NCBI GenBank assembly: GCA_051650965.1
Contig: JBOFRL010000030.1
Coordinates: 29,042-93,041 of the forward strand
Direction: 5' to 3'
Origin: Enterovibrio sp051650965
Lineage (GTDB): Bacteria; Pseudomonadota; Gammaproteobacteria; Enterobacterales; Vibrionaceae
Length of the DNA: 64,000 nucleotides
A program made the position numbers and the translations under genes. Positions 9,407 to 18,470 of this stretch are shown piece after piece. The stretch's first letter is position 1, and every line of letters begins with the position of its first letter. The notes beneath the pieces are model-generated. The model ran no database searches. It worked only from the letters and a program-made list of their open reading frames with translations, and had not been told where the DNA came from.

Positions 9407-9438
9407 TCCTATTTTTTTAAGCGTTTGAAAAAATAGGA
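9407..9438. repeat. 11-base perfect inverted repeat
   Basis: TCCTATTTTTT and AAAAAATAGGA flank a 10-base loop, 46 bases after the DUF3943 stop and 66 bases before the next start. There is no T-run after it on the plus strand beyond the stem itself. It could be a terminator of the DUF3943 gene or a binding site for a regulator of the effector-like gene. Confidence 0.45.
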
Positions 9439-9503
9439 CATTCTTTATTTCACTTTGTTCTAACTTTGTTATATCAGTAACTTGATCAAAGTTTTATGAC
9501 AAA

Positions 9504-10919
9504 ATGAGACCAATAGGCGTAGGCGGATCTGGCCAAGTAGGAAATGTAGGAAATGTTGGCAGCGCACGCCCTCAATCCACAGAGGGGGCGGGGCTAAATG
9601 TGACGAATGTGGCGCAAAGCGCGGAAGAACCTCAAACCGTTGCTGCAGCTAAGCCTTTGAGTCGTACTCCAAGTGATGCACAAGATGCACAAGTTGGCGA
9701 TTGGGTTGAGACAGCATCGGTACACAGTGGCACTTCTTTGGATTCAACTTTGGGTCAGATGCCTTTTGTAAGAGCAAAATTTGCCCACTGGCCAAAAGCA
9801 TTGAAACCTGCAGCAGCAAAAGGAAGCTTCGACATTGTTCAGCCTGAAGGTAGCGAGATCATAGCATCGAGTATGCTCTCTTTTGCAAAAGAACGTCTTC
9901 CTTTAGGGGTGCGAGATGCGGCGATGAAGGCATTTTTAGATCAAATCATCCCAGCAGATCCAAGCCAAAAGCAAGCGCTCGATGCTGAATTTAACGCCAT
10001 TCTTGATAAACATGGTATTAGCGATAAAGCTGGCATGATGGAGCTTTTCGAGCCTCTGCTTGTTAAATATGCCAAGCTTGCCACAACCCCCGAGACACAA
10101 CTGGAGTCTGGTGCGCGTGGCTCTGCGCAAACAACAACGCAAGAGCGCTTTGCTTATCTTCAAGGCACTGCTCAAGCAGAAGCTGCAGAAGCGCCTGATT
10201 TGTCTAGTCAAAAAGAGGCTATTCGAAAAGAAGCAAGCGCTCGTCTTAATCTTAATGCTGCAGGCCATTTAGCCTCTTCTAAAATGGCGGCAGATTTTTC
10301 TGCGCACGCCAATGCGGCGGTTGATCGCTCTCATGCAGGTCTTCAGTCACCGGAGCTGAGACAATTTTGCAACGCCCATCGTAAGCTTATTGCAGCGCTT
10401 GTGCATGAATTTGCTGGCATCATCAAAATGGGAGTTGTGAAAGAAACCGATTTTACGAATATGGCGGGGATGTCGATAACGACAGTATCGCGTGCTACGG
10501 ACAGCCAAATTCCATCTCAAGCAGAATTTCAAGCTCTTGCCAATGTGTCACAAGAGGTTGCAAGAGATGTTAAAGAGCTGTTAAAGACGAAAATGATGAC
10601 GATGGTCGATCATGCCAATCTTAATGTAGAGGATAAAAGAAGTACGATTTTTACTGATGCAACAGGTCAGCGCCTTACTAGTACCCGTCTCACTGAATTC
10701 ACTGCTCTGACGTTTACTTTAATGGAATTTATTTTCGCTCAGCAAAATAGCACTACAGATGCTTCGATTTTGCAAGATGGCACTTTTACAAGCCCAAGCG
10801 GCGCGTCTTTAAATATTCTCAATGAATTTGCTAAGTTGCCGCCCGAGCAGCAACTTAATAAGGAAGCCATGGCAGAAGTGCTCTTGGATAATATGAAAAG
10901 AGAAATGACCGCTTTGTAA
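9504..10919 (+). CDS. Hypothetical effector-like protein
   Basis: 471 residues, no family recognised. The first 75 residues are Gly/Ser/Thr/Ala-rich (PIGVGGSGQVGNVGNVGSA) and probably disordered. The rest is mainly helical, Ala/Gln/Lys-rich and soluble, with no signal peptide and no membrane span. This order, a low-complexity N-terminus followed by a helical body, is common in type III or type IV effectors and in the macro-domain neighbour at 4121-7783. The ATG has no good Shine-Dalgarno sequence. A strong terminator follows. Function unknown; the effector idea is inference from composition and neighbourhood only. Confidence 0.7.
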   Translation: MRPIGVGGSGQVGNVGNVGSARPQSTEGAGLNVTNVAQSAEEPQTVAAAKPLSRTPSDAQDAQVGDWVETASVHSGTSLDSTLGQMPFVRAKFAHWPKALKPAAAKGSFDIVQPEGSEIIASSMLSFAKERLPLGVRDAAMKAFLDQIIPADPSQKQALDAEFNAILDKHGISDKAGMMELFEPLLVKYAKLATTPETQLESGARGSAQTTTQERFAYLQGTAQAEAAEAPDLSSQKEAIRKEASARLNLNAAGHLASSKMAADFSAHANAAVDRSHAGLQSPELRQFCNAHRKLIAALVHEFAGIIKMGVVKETDFTNMAGMSITTVSRATDSQIPSQAEFQALANVSQEVARDVKELLKTKMMTMVDHANLNVEDKRSTIFTDATGQRLTSTRLTEFTALTFTLMEFIFAQQNSTTDASILQDGTFTSPSGASLNILNEFAKLPPEQQLNKEAMAEVLLDNMKREMTAL

Positions 10920-10944
10920 AAATTGCTATCTGTGAAATGAAAAA

Positions 10945-10970
10945 AGCCGTTTATGCAACGGCTTTTTTTT
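10945..10970. terminator. Bidirectional intrinsic terminator
   Basis: Stem AGCCGTT/AACGGCT with a 5-base loop, T8 on the plus side and A5 on the other, between two convergent genes (stops at 10919 and 10974). Confidence 0.85.
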
Positions 10971-10973
10971 ATG

Positions 10974-13100
10974 TTAGCTGATCTGCTCGATTTTGATCAA
11001 AATGGCCGTTTCCGGATCTAACACCGGCAGCGCGAGGCCAATTTTTTCGCACCATTGACCGCTGAGCTGACAACCCTCAAGCGTCCACGGCGGCTGGCGA
11101 TTGACGATCTGCGTATAGTTGTCTGGCTGATCTAATACGCTGATCTGGTAAGTTTTTTCTGGGCTAAGTCCCGGCAGGCGCAGATGGCCGCTGAGCGAAT
11201 TGGTCGGCATAGCGAGCTGCGCAACCATCACCAGCGCCTGACTGCGATCTTCGCTGATCACCGCCTGAATTTGGTGCGCGGGATCGTCGCTAGGAATGCG
11301 CCACGTTGTGCCGGTGTGCAGCAGTGGCCGCAGCGCTTTGTGCAGCTGGATGTAGCGCTCAAAGCCCTCTTTTTCAACCGCGCACTCTTTAACCGGATCA
11401 AGCTCAATCCCCATGTGGCCAAATAGCGCCGTCAGGCCACGAAATTGGATGCTGTGGCGGCGGCGTGTGCTGTGACAGTGACTTGCGCCGATATGGCTTC
11501 CCATCACCTCTGGCGGGAAAAAGTAGCTCATGCCGCGCTGAATGGCTTGGCGCTCAAGCGCGTCGTTGTTGTCTGACGGCCAAAAACGGTGCACGCGTTT
11601 GAGCACTTCAAAGTCAATTCGACCGCCGCCCGCCGCGCAAGACTCGATCTCCACTTGCGGATGGCGCTCACGCAATTTGTCGACCAGCTGATAATAGCGC
11701 GTCACTTGAGCCGTGCCCGCCGCTCTGCCGTTATGCCCCGGCTGCACGATTTCGCGGTTCATGTCCCATTTGATGTAATCAATTTGGTAATGTGACAAAA
11801 AATGATCAAGGCGTTCAAAGAGGTAGTTAAAAGCCGCGTCATTTTGCAAATCGATGGCGTACTGATTGCGCCCCGTCGGTTGTTCATAGCCCGCCACGCC
11901 AAGTAGCCAGTCTGGATGCGCGCGGTAGAGATCAGAATCTTTGCTGATCATTTCAGGCTCAAACCAGATCCCAAATTGCATCCCTAAATTTTTAACCTGC
12001 GTGATGAGCGGCGTTAGGCCGTCAGGGTACTTATTTTCATCGATAAACCAGTCGCCAAGCGCCGCTTTGTCGTTGTTGCGCGCGCGAAACCAGCCGTCAT
12101 CGATGATGAAACGCTCCACGCCCATTTGCGCCGCCTGTGTCGCCATCTCTGCAATGTAGTGCGGATCGTGGTCGAAATAGATCCCCTCCCACGTGTTGAG
12201 GTGGACGGGGCGCGTTTTTTGCGTGACGCTCGCCGGCAGGATCTGCTTGCGCACATGCGCATGGAACTGCTGGCTCATGCTATTGAGGCCGTCTTCGCTA
12301 AAACTTGCGTATAACCAAGGCGTTGAGATGCTCTCGTTGTGGCCGAGCGCAATTTCGCCAGGCAAATAGAGCGCTTCAGCTTGCATGAAACGGCGTCCGT
12401 CGGCTTTAACATCGATGCGCAGGCGGTGGTTGCCGCTCCAAGCCAGATGAAATCCCCACACCTCGCCGTTAAGCTCGCCAAAATTGGCGCTGCCCGCGAT
12501 AAGCGCAGGATAATGCTCGTGTGAGGTGCGGCCGCGGCGATTTTCTTGCTGGAAGCCACCTTGCGTGAGCGGCAAACGGCAGGTCTGAAACTCGTTAACC
12601 CAGCGTCCGTAAAAAGTCAGCAGCTCTTTGGCGCGCTCTGGCAATGGCAGCGTATTGGCAAAGCGTTGTACCCAATAGGCTTTTTGGTGCAAGTTGGTGA
12701 GCGAGTGGCGCACTTTGAGCACATCTTCTGCAAGGGCGATTTCACTGACAAGCTGCAGCTGCGCAATTTCATCAACGCTTGTGATCCGCACGCTGTTGTG
12801 TTTTTGCTCGACGTGAGTGACGACAAAAGCGGGCGCCCAGTCAAGTCCCTCGCGGTGCCCTTCAAGGCCGGGGCTGCTAAACACGCCGCGCGCAAGCTCG
12901 GGGCTAAGCGTCATCGGCACATCGACATCCAGCCGGCCGTAGGGAATAGCGCGCTCAAGCGCCGTCGCCGCCATGTGGCTAACCTGCTGCACCGGTGCTC
13001 CCCAATGCACAATTTGCGCGCTGTGATCAATGCGCAAGATCAGCTGGCTCTTAGAACCGGTTAAGGTGATAAGCTCTGGAATATTTTGGGTATTTTTCAT
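10974..13100 (-). CDS. rafA: GH36 alpha-galactosidase
   Basis: 708 residues, the same length as E. coli RafA. It splits alpha-1,6-linked galactose from melibiose and raffinose-type sugars. Landmarks: a beta-sandwich N-terminus, GVERFIIDDGWF (about 328-338), GIWFEPEMIS (377-386), the nucleophile D446 in DYIKWDMNRE, ESCAAGGGRID (486-496) and the acid/base D510 in FWPSDNND. There is no signal peptide, so it acts in the cytoplasm and the sugar must be imported, probably by the MelB-type symporter at 20832. It is divergent from lacZ across a gal-type operator. The symbol is by similarity; agaA or galA are equally used. Confidence 0.9.
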   Translation of the reverse strand: MKNTQNIPELITLTGSKSQLILRIDHSAQIVHWGAPVQQVSHMAATALERAIPYGRLDVDVPMTLSPELARGVFSSPGLEGHREGLDWAPAFVVTHVEQKHNSVRITSVDEIAQLQLVSEIALAEDVLKVRHSLTNLHQKAYWVQRFANTLPLPERAKELLTFYGRWVNEFQTCRLPLTQGGFQQENRRGRTSHEHYPALIAGSANFGELNGEVWGFHLAWSGNHRLRIDVKADGRRFMQAEALYLPGEIALGHNESISTPWLYASFSEDGLNSMSQQFHAHVRKQILPASVTQKTRPVHLNTWEGIYFDHDPHYIAEMATQAAQMGVERFIIDDGWFRARNNDKAALGDWFIDENKYPDGLTPLITQVKNLGMQFGIWFEPEMISKDSDLYRAHPDWLLGVAGYEQPTGRNQYAIDLQNDAAFNYLFERLDHFLSHYQIDYIKWDMNREIVQPGHNGRAAGTAQVTRYYQLVDKLRERHPQVEIESCAAGGGRIDFEVLKRVHRFWPSDNNDALERQAIQRGMSYFFPPEVMGSHIGASHCHSTRRRHSIQFRGLTALFGHMGIELDPVKECAVEKEGFERYIQLHKALRPLLHTGTTWRIPSDDPAHQIQAVISEDRSQALVMVAQLAMPTNSLSGHLRLPGLSPEKTYQISVLDQPDNYTQIVNRQPPWTLEGCQLSGQWCEKIGLALPVLDPETAILIKIEQIS

Positions 13101-13199
13101 ACTAAACCTTAAGTTATTACGCTCTACGGGTGAAAAATTGCTTCTCTGCCGAGCATAATAAATGAAAAGTTGAAAATTTCTGTGACTTATTCGATAGTG

Positions 13200-13215
13200 G
13201 TGAAAACGTTTTCAC
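13200..13215. promoter_or_regulatory. GalR-type operator between alpha-galactosidase and lacZ
   Basis: GTGAAAACGTTTTCAC is a perfect 16-base palindrome and fits the E. coli GalR/GalS consensus (GTGNAANCGNTTNCAC) at every fixed position. It sits 41 bases before the lacZ ATG and 100 bases from the alpha-galactosidase ATG, so one repressor site could serve both. A CRP-like half site (TGTGA) lies at 13181-13185. Confidence 0.8.
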
Positions 13216-13255
13216 TTTATATTATCGCCACTTTTATACGGTAGATGAGGTAGCT

Positions 13256-16200
13256 ATGGTTGATTTTCAACAGATCTTACAACGGCGCGATTGGGAAAAC
13301 CCGCAGTCAGTCGCAATTAACAAAATGCAAGCGCACAGTCCGCTGTCTAGTTTTCGCAGCCGCACGGATGCGCTAAAAAATATCCGCCCGCAACGTCGCA
13401 GCTTAAACGGCGAGTGGAAATTTGCGCTGTTTGGCGCGCCGCAGCTGGTTGCTGAGCGTTTTATGCAGCCTGAGTTTGATGACGGCGAATGGGGGACGAT
13501 TGCGGTGCCAAGCAACTGGCAGCTGCAAGGGCACGACAAACCTATCTACACCAATGTCAAATACCCGTTTGCCGTTAATCCGCCGCTGGTGCCACAAGAG
13601 AACCCAACGGGCTGTTATCGCAGCACATTTTCGCTAGAAAGCGCGGATCTGTCGCAGACGCAGCGTATTATTTTTGACGGCGTGAACAGCGCGTTTCATC
13701 TGTGGTGTAACGGCAAGTGGGTTGGCTACAGCCAAGACAGCCGTTTGCCGGCCGAGTTTGATCTGTCGCCGTTTGTGCAGCAAGGTGAAAACCTGCTGGC
13801 GGTGATGGTGATGCGCTGGTCTGACGGCAGCTACTTAGAAGATCAAGACATGTGGTGGCTAAGCGGGATCTTTCGTGATGTGACGTTGCTTACTAAGCCT
13901 AAACACGCCATCAGCGACGTTTTCATCACCCCTGAACTTGACGCCAGCTATCGCGACGGCAGCCTAAACGTGGTGACCACCATCGATGCGCCGGCCACAT
14001 TTGCCGTGCAGCTGCAGCTGTTTTACGGCGAGGACGCGGTGAGCGAGCCGATTTTTGCGTCGCCAAACAATAAAAGGATCGACGAGCGCGGCAGCTACGA
14101 CGATGTGGTGTTTCAAACTTTGCCGGTGAGCGCGCCGAAAAAGTGGAGCGCTGAGGAGCCGCATCTCTACCGCTTGGTCGTTTCGTTGCTGGACGAAAAT
14201 GGCGCGCACGTTGAAAGCGAAGCGTATGCGGTCGGTTTTCGTAAAGTGGAGATCAAGCATGGGCAATTGTTGCTCAATGGCAAGGCGCTGCTCATTCGCG
14301 GCGTTAACCGTCACGAGCACCATCCAACGCTGGGTCATGTGATGACTGAACAGGCGATGATCCAAGACATCTGCCTATTAAAACAGAATAATTTCAACGC
14401 AGTGCGTACAGCGCATTACCCTAACCATCCGCGTTGGTATGAACTTTGCGACCAGTACGGTTTGTATGTGTGCGATGAGGCCAATATCGAAACGCACGGC
14501 ATGCAGCCGATGCGCCGCTTGTCGCAGGATCCTTTGTGGATGAACGCTTACCTGTCGCGCTTTAGCAATATGATTTTGCGTGATAAAAACCATCCGTCCA
14601 TCATCATTTGGTCGTTAGGCAACGAGTCGGGCCACGGCAGCACGCATAACGCGATGTATGGCTGGGCCAAGCAGTTTGACCCGTCGCGCCCTGTGCAGTA
14701 TGAAGGCGGCGGCTCGAACACCACGGCGACAGATATTATTGCGCCGATGTACGCGCGCGTTGAATCGACGATCGAAGACCCCGCGGTACCTAAATGGGCG
14801 ATCAAAAAGTGGATTTCGCTGCCGGATGAGACGCGTCCTTTGATCTTGTGCGAATACGCGCATGCGATGGGCAACAGTTTGGGCAGTTTTGCCGATTACT
14901 GGCAGGCGTTTCGCGAGTATCCACGTCTGCAAGGCGGCTTTATTTGGGACTGGGTGGATCAAGGTTTAAGCAAAACGGACGCCGCTGGTAAGCTTTACTG
15001 GGCGTATGGCGGCGATTTTGGCGACACGATCAACGATCGCCAGTTTTGCATCAACGGGCTGGTGTTCCCTGACCGCAGCGCGCATCCCACCCTGCTTGAA
15101 GCCAAGCATTGCCAGCGTATGATAACCTTACAGCTCCTTTCGCAAAGCGAGCACGGCTGCACCTTGTCTGTGCGCAACGAGCACCTCTTTCGCGCCACCG
15201 ACAATGAGCGTCTGCGCTGGCAGCTTTTAGAAAACGGCGATGTTATTCAAGAAGGCAGTTTGCCGCTCGCTGTTGCTGCAGATAGCTGTGAGTCGCTGAC
15301 GCTCGATTTCACTTATCAGGCGCAAGAAGGCGCGACGTACCACCTAAATACCGACATCGTGCTGATCAACGATACGCCTTGGGCAAACAGCGGTTTTTGC
15401 TGCGCCAGTGAGCAGTTTGCGCTACGCGGCGCGCTGCAGCTTGCCATGCCGGTTAGCCAAGAAAGCGCTTCTTTGTTTGTGACCGAGCAAAACAACTGTT
15501 TTGTGGTGCAAAGTCCAGACGCTCAGCACTGCTGGCAGCTAAACAAGAAGAGCGGCCTGCTCGAAAGCTGGCTTGCTGACGGCAAAGAGCAGTTTATCGA
15601 TGCGCCGGTGGACAACTTTTTCCGCGCGCCGCTTGATAACGATATTGGCGTGAGCGAAGTGGACAATGTTGATCCTAACGCTTGGGCGTGTCGCTGGCAG
15701 GCTGCGGGCATTGGCGAGTGGCAACGCGAGTGTCTGCATGTCGAGCGCGGCGCGTTGTCGCATCAAGTGTTGCTGCGCTGTCAATTTGTTTATCGCTATC
15801 AGGAGAAAATCCAAGCGGTTAGCACGTGGTGTTACCATTTTAGCGCTTCGGGCGAGATGGAAATCGCCGTTGATGTGCAGCTGGCGCCGCAGCTTCCGCC
15901 GATGCCGCGTATTGGCATTGAGTTTGCGTTAGCGCGTCCGGCAACCGACAGTATCGACTGGCGCGGTCTTGGTCCACATGAAAATTACCCTGATAGACTT
16001 GCGAGCGCGCGTTTTGGCCATTACTATCGTCGGCTTAATAAATTGCACACTGATTATATTTTTCCATCTGATAATGGACTGCGCTGCGGCACAACTTCGC
16101 TGCAAGTAGGCAATTTGCAGTGCCACGGCGATTTTGCCTTTAGCGTTGGCATGTACAGCTTGCAAGCTCTGGCGGCGGCGAAGCACACCAATGAGCTGCA

Positions 16201-16339
16201 GGAACAAAACAAGCTGTTTGTGCGCATCGACCATCGTCATATGGGAGTGGGCGGCGACGATTCTTGGACACCGAGTGTACACAAGGCGTTTCAATTGACC
16301 GATCGCAATTATCACTACAAGTTAAAATTTAAGGCATAA
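13256..16339 (+). CDS. lacZ: GH2 beta-galactosidase
   Basis: 1027 residues, close to E. coli LacZ (1024) over its whole length. It hydrolyses lactose to glucose and galactose in the cytoplasm. The acid/base glutamate is E457 in SLGNESGHG and the nucleophile E533 in LILCEYAHAMGNS. VPSNWQLQGHDKPIYTN and ENPTGCYR in the first domain and the C-terminal small-chain domain are all present, so the enzyme looks complete. GAGG precedes the ATG. It is followed by galR after a hairpin. A perfect gal-type operator upstream suggests repression by the GalR encoded next door rather than by a LacI. Confidence 0.95.
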   Translation: MVDFQQILQRRDWENPQSVAINKMQAHSPLSSFRSRTDALKNIRPQRRSLNGEWKFALFGAPQLVAERFMQPEFDDGEWGTIAVPSNWQLQGHDKPIYTNVKYPFAVNPPLVPQENPTGCYRSTFSLESADLSQTQRIIFDGVNSAFHLWCNGKWVGYSQDSRLPAEFDLSPFVQQGENLLAVMVMRWSDGSYLEDQDMWWLSGIFRDVTLLTKPKHAISDVFITPELDASYRDGSLNVVTTIDAPATFAVQLQLFYGEDAVSEPIFASPNNKRIDERGSYDDVVFQTLPVSAPKKWSAEEPHLYRLVVSLLDENGAHVESEAYAVGFRKVEIKHGQLLLNGKALLIRGVNRHEHHPTLGHVMTEQAMIQDICLLKQNNFNAVRTAHYPNHPRWYELCDQYGLYVCDEANIETHGMQPMRRLSQDPLWMNAYLSRFSNMILRDKNHPSIIIWSLGNESGHGSTHNAMYGWAKQFDPSRPVQYEGGGSNTTATDIIAPMYARVESTIEDPAVPKWAIKKWISLPDETRPLILCEYAHAMGNSLGSFADYWQAFREYPRLQGGFIWDWVDQGLSKTDAAGKLYWAYGGDFGDTINDRQFCINGLVFPDRSAHPTLLEAKHCQRMITLQLLSQSEHGCTLSVRNEHLFRATDNERLRWQLLENGDVIQEGSLPLAVAADSCESLTLDFTYQAQEGATYHLNTDIVLINDTPWANSGFCCASEQFALRGALQLAMPVSQESASLFVTEQNNCFVVQSPDAQHCWQLNKKSGLLESWLADGKEQFIDAPVDNFFRAPLDNDIGVSEVDNVDPNAWACRWQAAGIGEWQRECLHVERGALSHQVLLRCQFVYRYQEKIQAVSTWCYHFSASGEMEIAVDVQLAPQLPPMPRIGIEFALARPATDSIDWRGLGPHENYPDRLASARFGHYYRRLNKLHTDYIFPSDNGLRCGTTSLQVGNLQCHGDFAFSVGMYSLQALAAAKHTNELQEQNKLFVRIDHRHMGVGGDDSWTPSVHKAFQLTDRNYHYKLKFKA

Positions 16340-16347
16340 AAAAACAG

Positions 16348-16369
16348 GCCCAAGCCGCTGAGCTTGGGC
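16348..16369. terminator. Hairpin between lacZ and galR
   Basis: Perfect 8-base stem GCCCAAGC/GCTTGGGC with a 6-base loop, 8 bases after the lacZ stop. The plus side has only ATTTCA after it, while the minus side has a T-run, so on the plus strand it is at best a partial terminator that may lower galR readthrough. Confidence 0.5.
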
Positions 16370-16432
16370 ATTTCACTCGCAAATTGAGAATGGTACGGCA
16401 AACTTAACGATGTCGTTGGATGAAGGAATAGC

Positions 16433-17431
16433 ATGGTAACAATCAAGGATGTGGCAAAATATGCGGGCGTTTCTATCGCGACGGTGTCGCGAGTGCTAAA
16501 TCGCTCCCCAAAAGCCAGCCAAGAAGCCATTTTGGTGGTTGAGCGAGCCGTTCAAGCGCTGGGCTATCGTCCGAACGCGGCGGCGCAAGCGCTGGTGAGC
16601 CAATGCAGCAACGCTGTTGGCGTGGTGGTGGCGGACGTTTCCGACCCATTTTTTGGCGCGCTGGTTAAAGCGTCAGACAAAGTGGCCAGTGCCCACGGGA
16701 AACATCTTTTGATCGGCAACGGTTTTCACGACGCGGCGAAAGAGCGGCGCGCGATTGAATTTTTGATCAACAGCCGCTGCGATGCGCTGGTCGTGCACGC
16801 AAAAGCGCTGCAGGATGAAGAGCTGGTCGCTTATGCGCGCGAGGTAAAAAGTTTTATCGTGATCAACCGTTATGTCGCTGAAATTGCTGAGCGCTGCGTA
16901 TTTTTAAACAATCATTTAGGCGCTTTTATCGCTACGCAGCACCTGCTTGAAAAAGGGCATCGTCATATCGCTTGCATCAGCTCAACGCACGCGATTGAAG
17001 ACGTGCAAGAGCGCATTTTGGGATATCAGGCCGCGCTGGTTGCGCAAGGATTGTCTTTGCCAGAAAGCTACATTGTGCACGCGACGCCCGATAGCGCCGG
17101 CGGTGAGCTGGCAATGGAAAAATTGCTGGACAAACATAATGATATCACCGCTGTTGTGGCTTATAACGATTACATGGCCGCAGGCGCGCTGTGTGTGGCG
17201 CGTAAACGTGGCATTGTGGTGCCTGAGCAGCTGTCGATAGTCGGTTTTGACGACGGTTTGATCGCGCGCTATCTCTATCCTAAATTAACTACGGTGCGTT
17301 ATCCCATTGTAGATATGGCCAAAATGGCAACGCAGCTGGCGTTAGATCTTGCGTATGACAAATTTTCTAATGCAAGTAGCCTGTCATTTTCTCCTGGGTT
17401 AATTGAACGAGATTCGGTTATGGCGGTGTGA
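16433..17431 (+). CDS. galR: GalR/GalS-type LacI-family repressor
   Basis: 332 residues. The N-terminal helix-turn-helix reads MVTIKDVAKYAGVSIATVSR, followed by the hinge region NAAAQALVSQ. The sugar-binding domain has GVVVADVSDPFFGALV, FLINSRCDALVVHAKAL, VAYNDYMAAGAL and KLTTVRYPI, all of which align with E. coli GalR/GalS better than with LacI. The expected inducer is D-galactose. AAGGA six bases before the ATG fixes the start. Its gene lies between lacZ and cysB, and palindromes matching the gal operator occur at 13200 and 20688, giving a local regulon of alpha-galactosidase, lacZ and the symporter. Confidence 0.88.
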   Translation: MVTIKDVAKYAGVSIATVSRVLNRSPKASQEAILVVERAVQALGYRPNAAAQALVSQCSNAVGVVVADVSDPFFGALVKASDKVASAHGKHLLIGNGFHDAAKERRAIEFLINSRCDALVVHAKALQDEELVAYAREVKSFIVINRYVAEIAERCVFLNNHLGAFIATQHLLEKGHRHIACISSTHAIEDVQERILGYQAALVAQGLSLPESYIVHATPDSAGGELAMEKLLDKHNDITAVVAYNDYMAAGALCVARKRGIVVPEQLSIVGFDDGLIARYLYPKLTTVRYPIVDMAKMATQLALDLAYDKFSNASSLSFSPGLIERDSVMAV

Positions 17432-17446
17432 TAAAGGAGAAAACGT

Positions 17447-18421
17447 TTGAAACTTCAGCAGTTTAAGTATTTGGTTGCCATCAAAGCGCACAATTTTAAT
17501 ATCTCTGCGGCGGCCCAAGCGCTGTTTAGTACGCAGCCGGGGGTGAGTAAACAGGTGGCGCTGCTTGAGCAAGAGCTGGGGGTGAAAATTTTCAAACGGC
17601 GCGGTAAAAGCCTGATCGGCTTGACCGCCATCGGCGAGCAGCTGCTTGTGCAGTCTGAGCGGGCTTTAGACGTGGAGCAGACGATAAAAGAGCTGGTGGC
17701 AAAGTACCTTGATCCCAACGCGGGCACGCTCAATATCTACACCACCCACACCATTGCGCGCTACCTTTTGCCGCAAGCGGTGGCTCATTTTGTGCGCAAA
17801 TATCCGGACATTCACTTTCATCTGCACCCAACGCTGCCTTTGCAATGCGGCAATGTGATCAGCAAAGGGCAGTTTGATCTTTCGATTGTGGCGCATGACG
17901 TCAGGCAAGATCACGATTTGCTGGCGCTGCCGGCCTATTTGTGGACGCTGGCGCTAGTGGTGCCAAAAGGGCATCCGCTGGCAAAATGCAAGCGGCCGAC
18001 GCTGCAGCAGCTGGCGCGCTATCCGATTTTGAGTTATGAAAGCGGCGCAACGGGGCGTGTGACGCAAGATAGGGCGTTTGCTGCGGCGGGTCTTGCGCCG
18101 AATTATTTTATGACGGTGATGGACGCTGAAGTGATCAAGCGCTACGTGCAGCTAGGCTTTGGCATTGGCATTATCGCGAGCGTTGCCGCTAAAGAGCTCG
18201 ACCCAGAAACGCTGCTGTGCATCGAGCTTGATCATCTGTTTTCGCCGTCGCCAGCGTGGATTTGCTTTGCTAAGGATCTGTTGCTGCAAAGTTATATGTA
18301 TGATTTTTTAGAAAGTTTTTCGCCACATCTGACGAAAGAGCGTTTAGAAAAGCTCATGCAACAGCCAAGCCAAGAAAATGTGGCCAAGCTGTTTTGTGAC
18401 GTGAAATTGCCGGTCTATTAG
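17447..18421 (+). CDS. cysB: LysR-family regulator CysB
   Basis: 324 residues, exactly the length of E. coli CysB. The helix-turn-helix region is MKLQQFKYLVAIKAHNFNIS...STQPGVSKQVALLEQELG, then THTIARYLLP, DAEVIKRYVQLGFGIGIIAS and the C-terminal LLQSYMYDFLESFSPHLT, all characteristic of CysB. It activates sulfur assimilation and cystine uptake genes in response to N-acetylserine in enterics. The start is TTG, with AAAGGAG seven bases before it; the codon overlaps an AAACGTTT core that resembles a weak gal operator (3 mismatches). It follows galR by 15 bases, an unusual partner. Confidence 0.88.
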   Translation: MKLQQFKYLVAIKAHNFNISAAAQALFSTQPGVSKQVALLEQELGVKIFKRRGKSLIGLTAIGEQLLVQSERALDVEQTIKELVAKYLDPNAGTLNIYTTHTIARYLLPQAVAHFVRKYPDIHFHLHPTLPLQCGNVISKGQFDLSIVAHDVRQDHDLLALPAYLWTLALVVPKGHPLAKCKRPTLQQLARYPILSYESGATGRVTQDRAFAAAGLAPNYFMTVMDAEVIKRYVQLGFGIGIIASVAAKELDPETLLCIELDHLFSPSPAWICFAKDLLLQSYMYDFLESFSPHLTKERLEKLMQQPSQENVAKLFCDVKLPVY

Positions 18422-18470
18422 TGGGCGTAGTGGGTGGTGGAAACTTGCGAGCAGCACGGGGCAAGGCTCG

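Noticed and set aside
11184..13064. Plus-strand frames opposite the alpha-galactosidase (up to 172 codons)
   Set aside because: Shadows of GC-rich codons of the GH36 gene, no domain.
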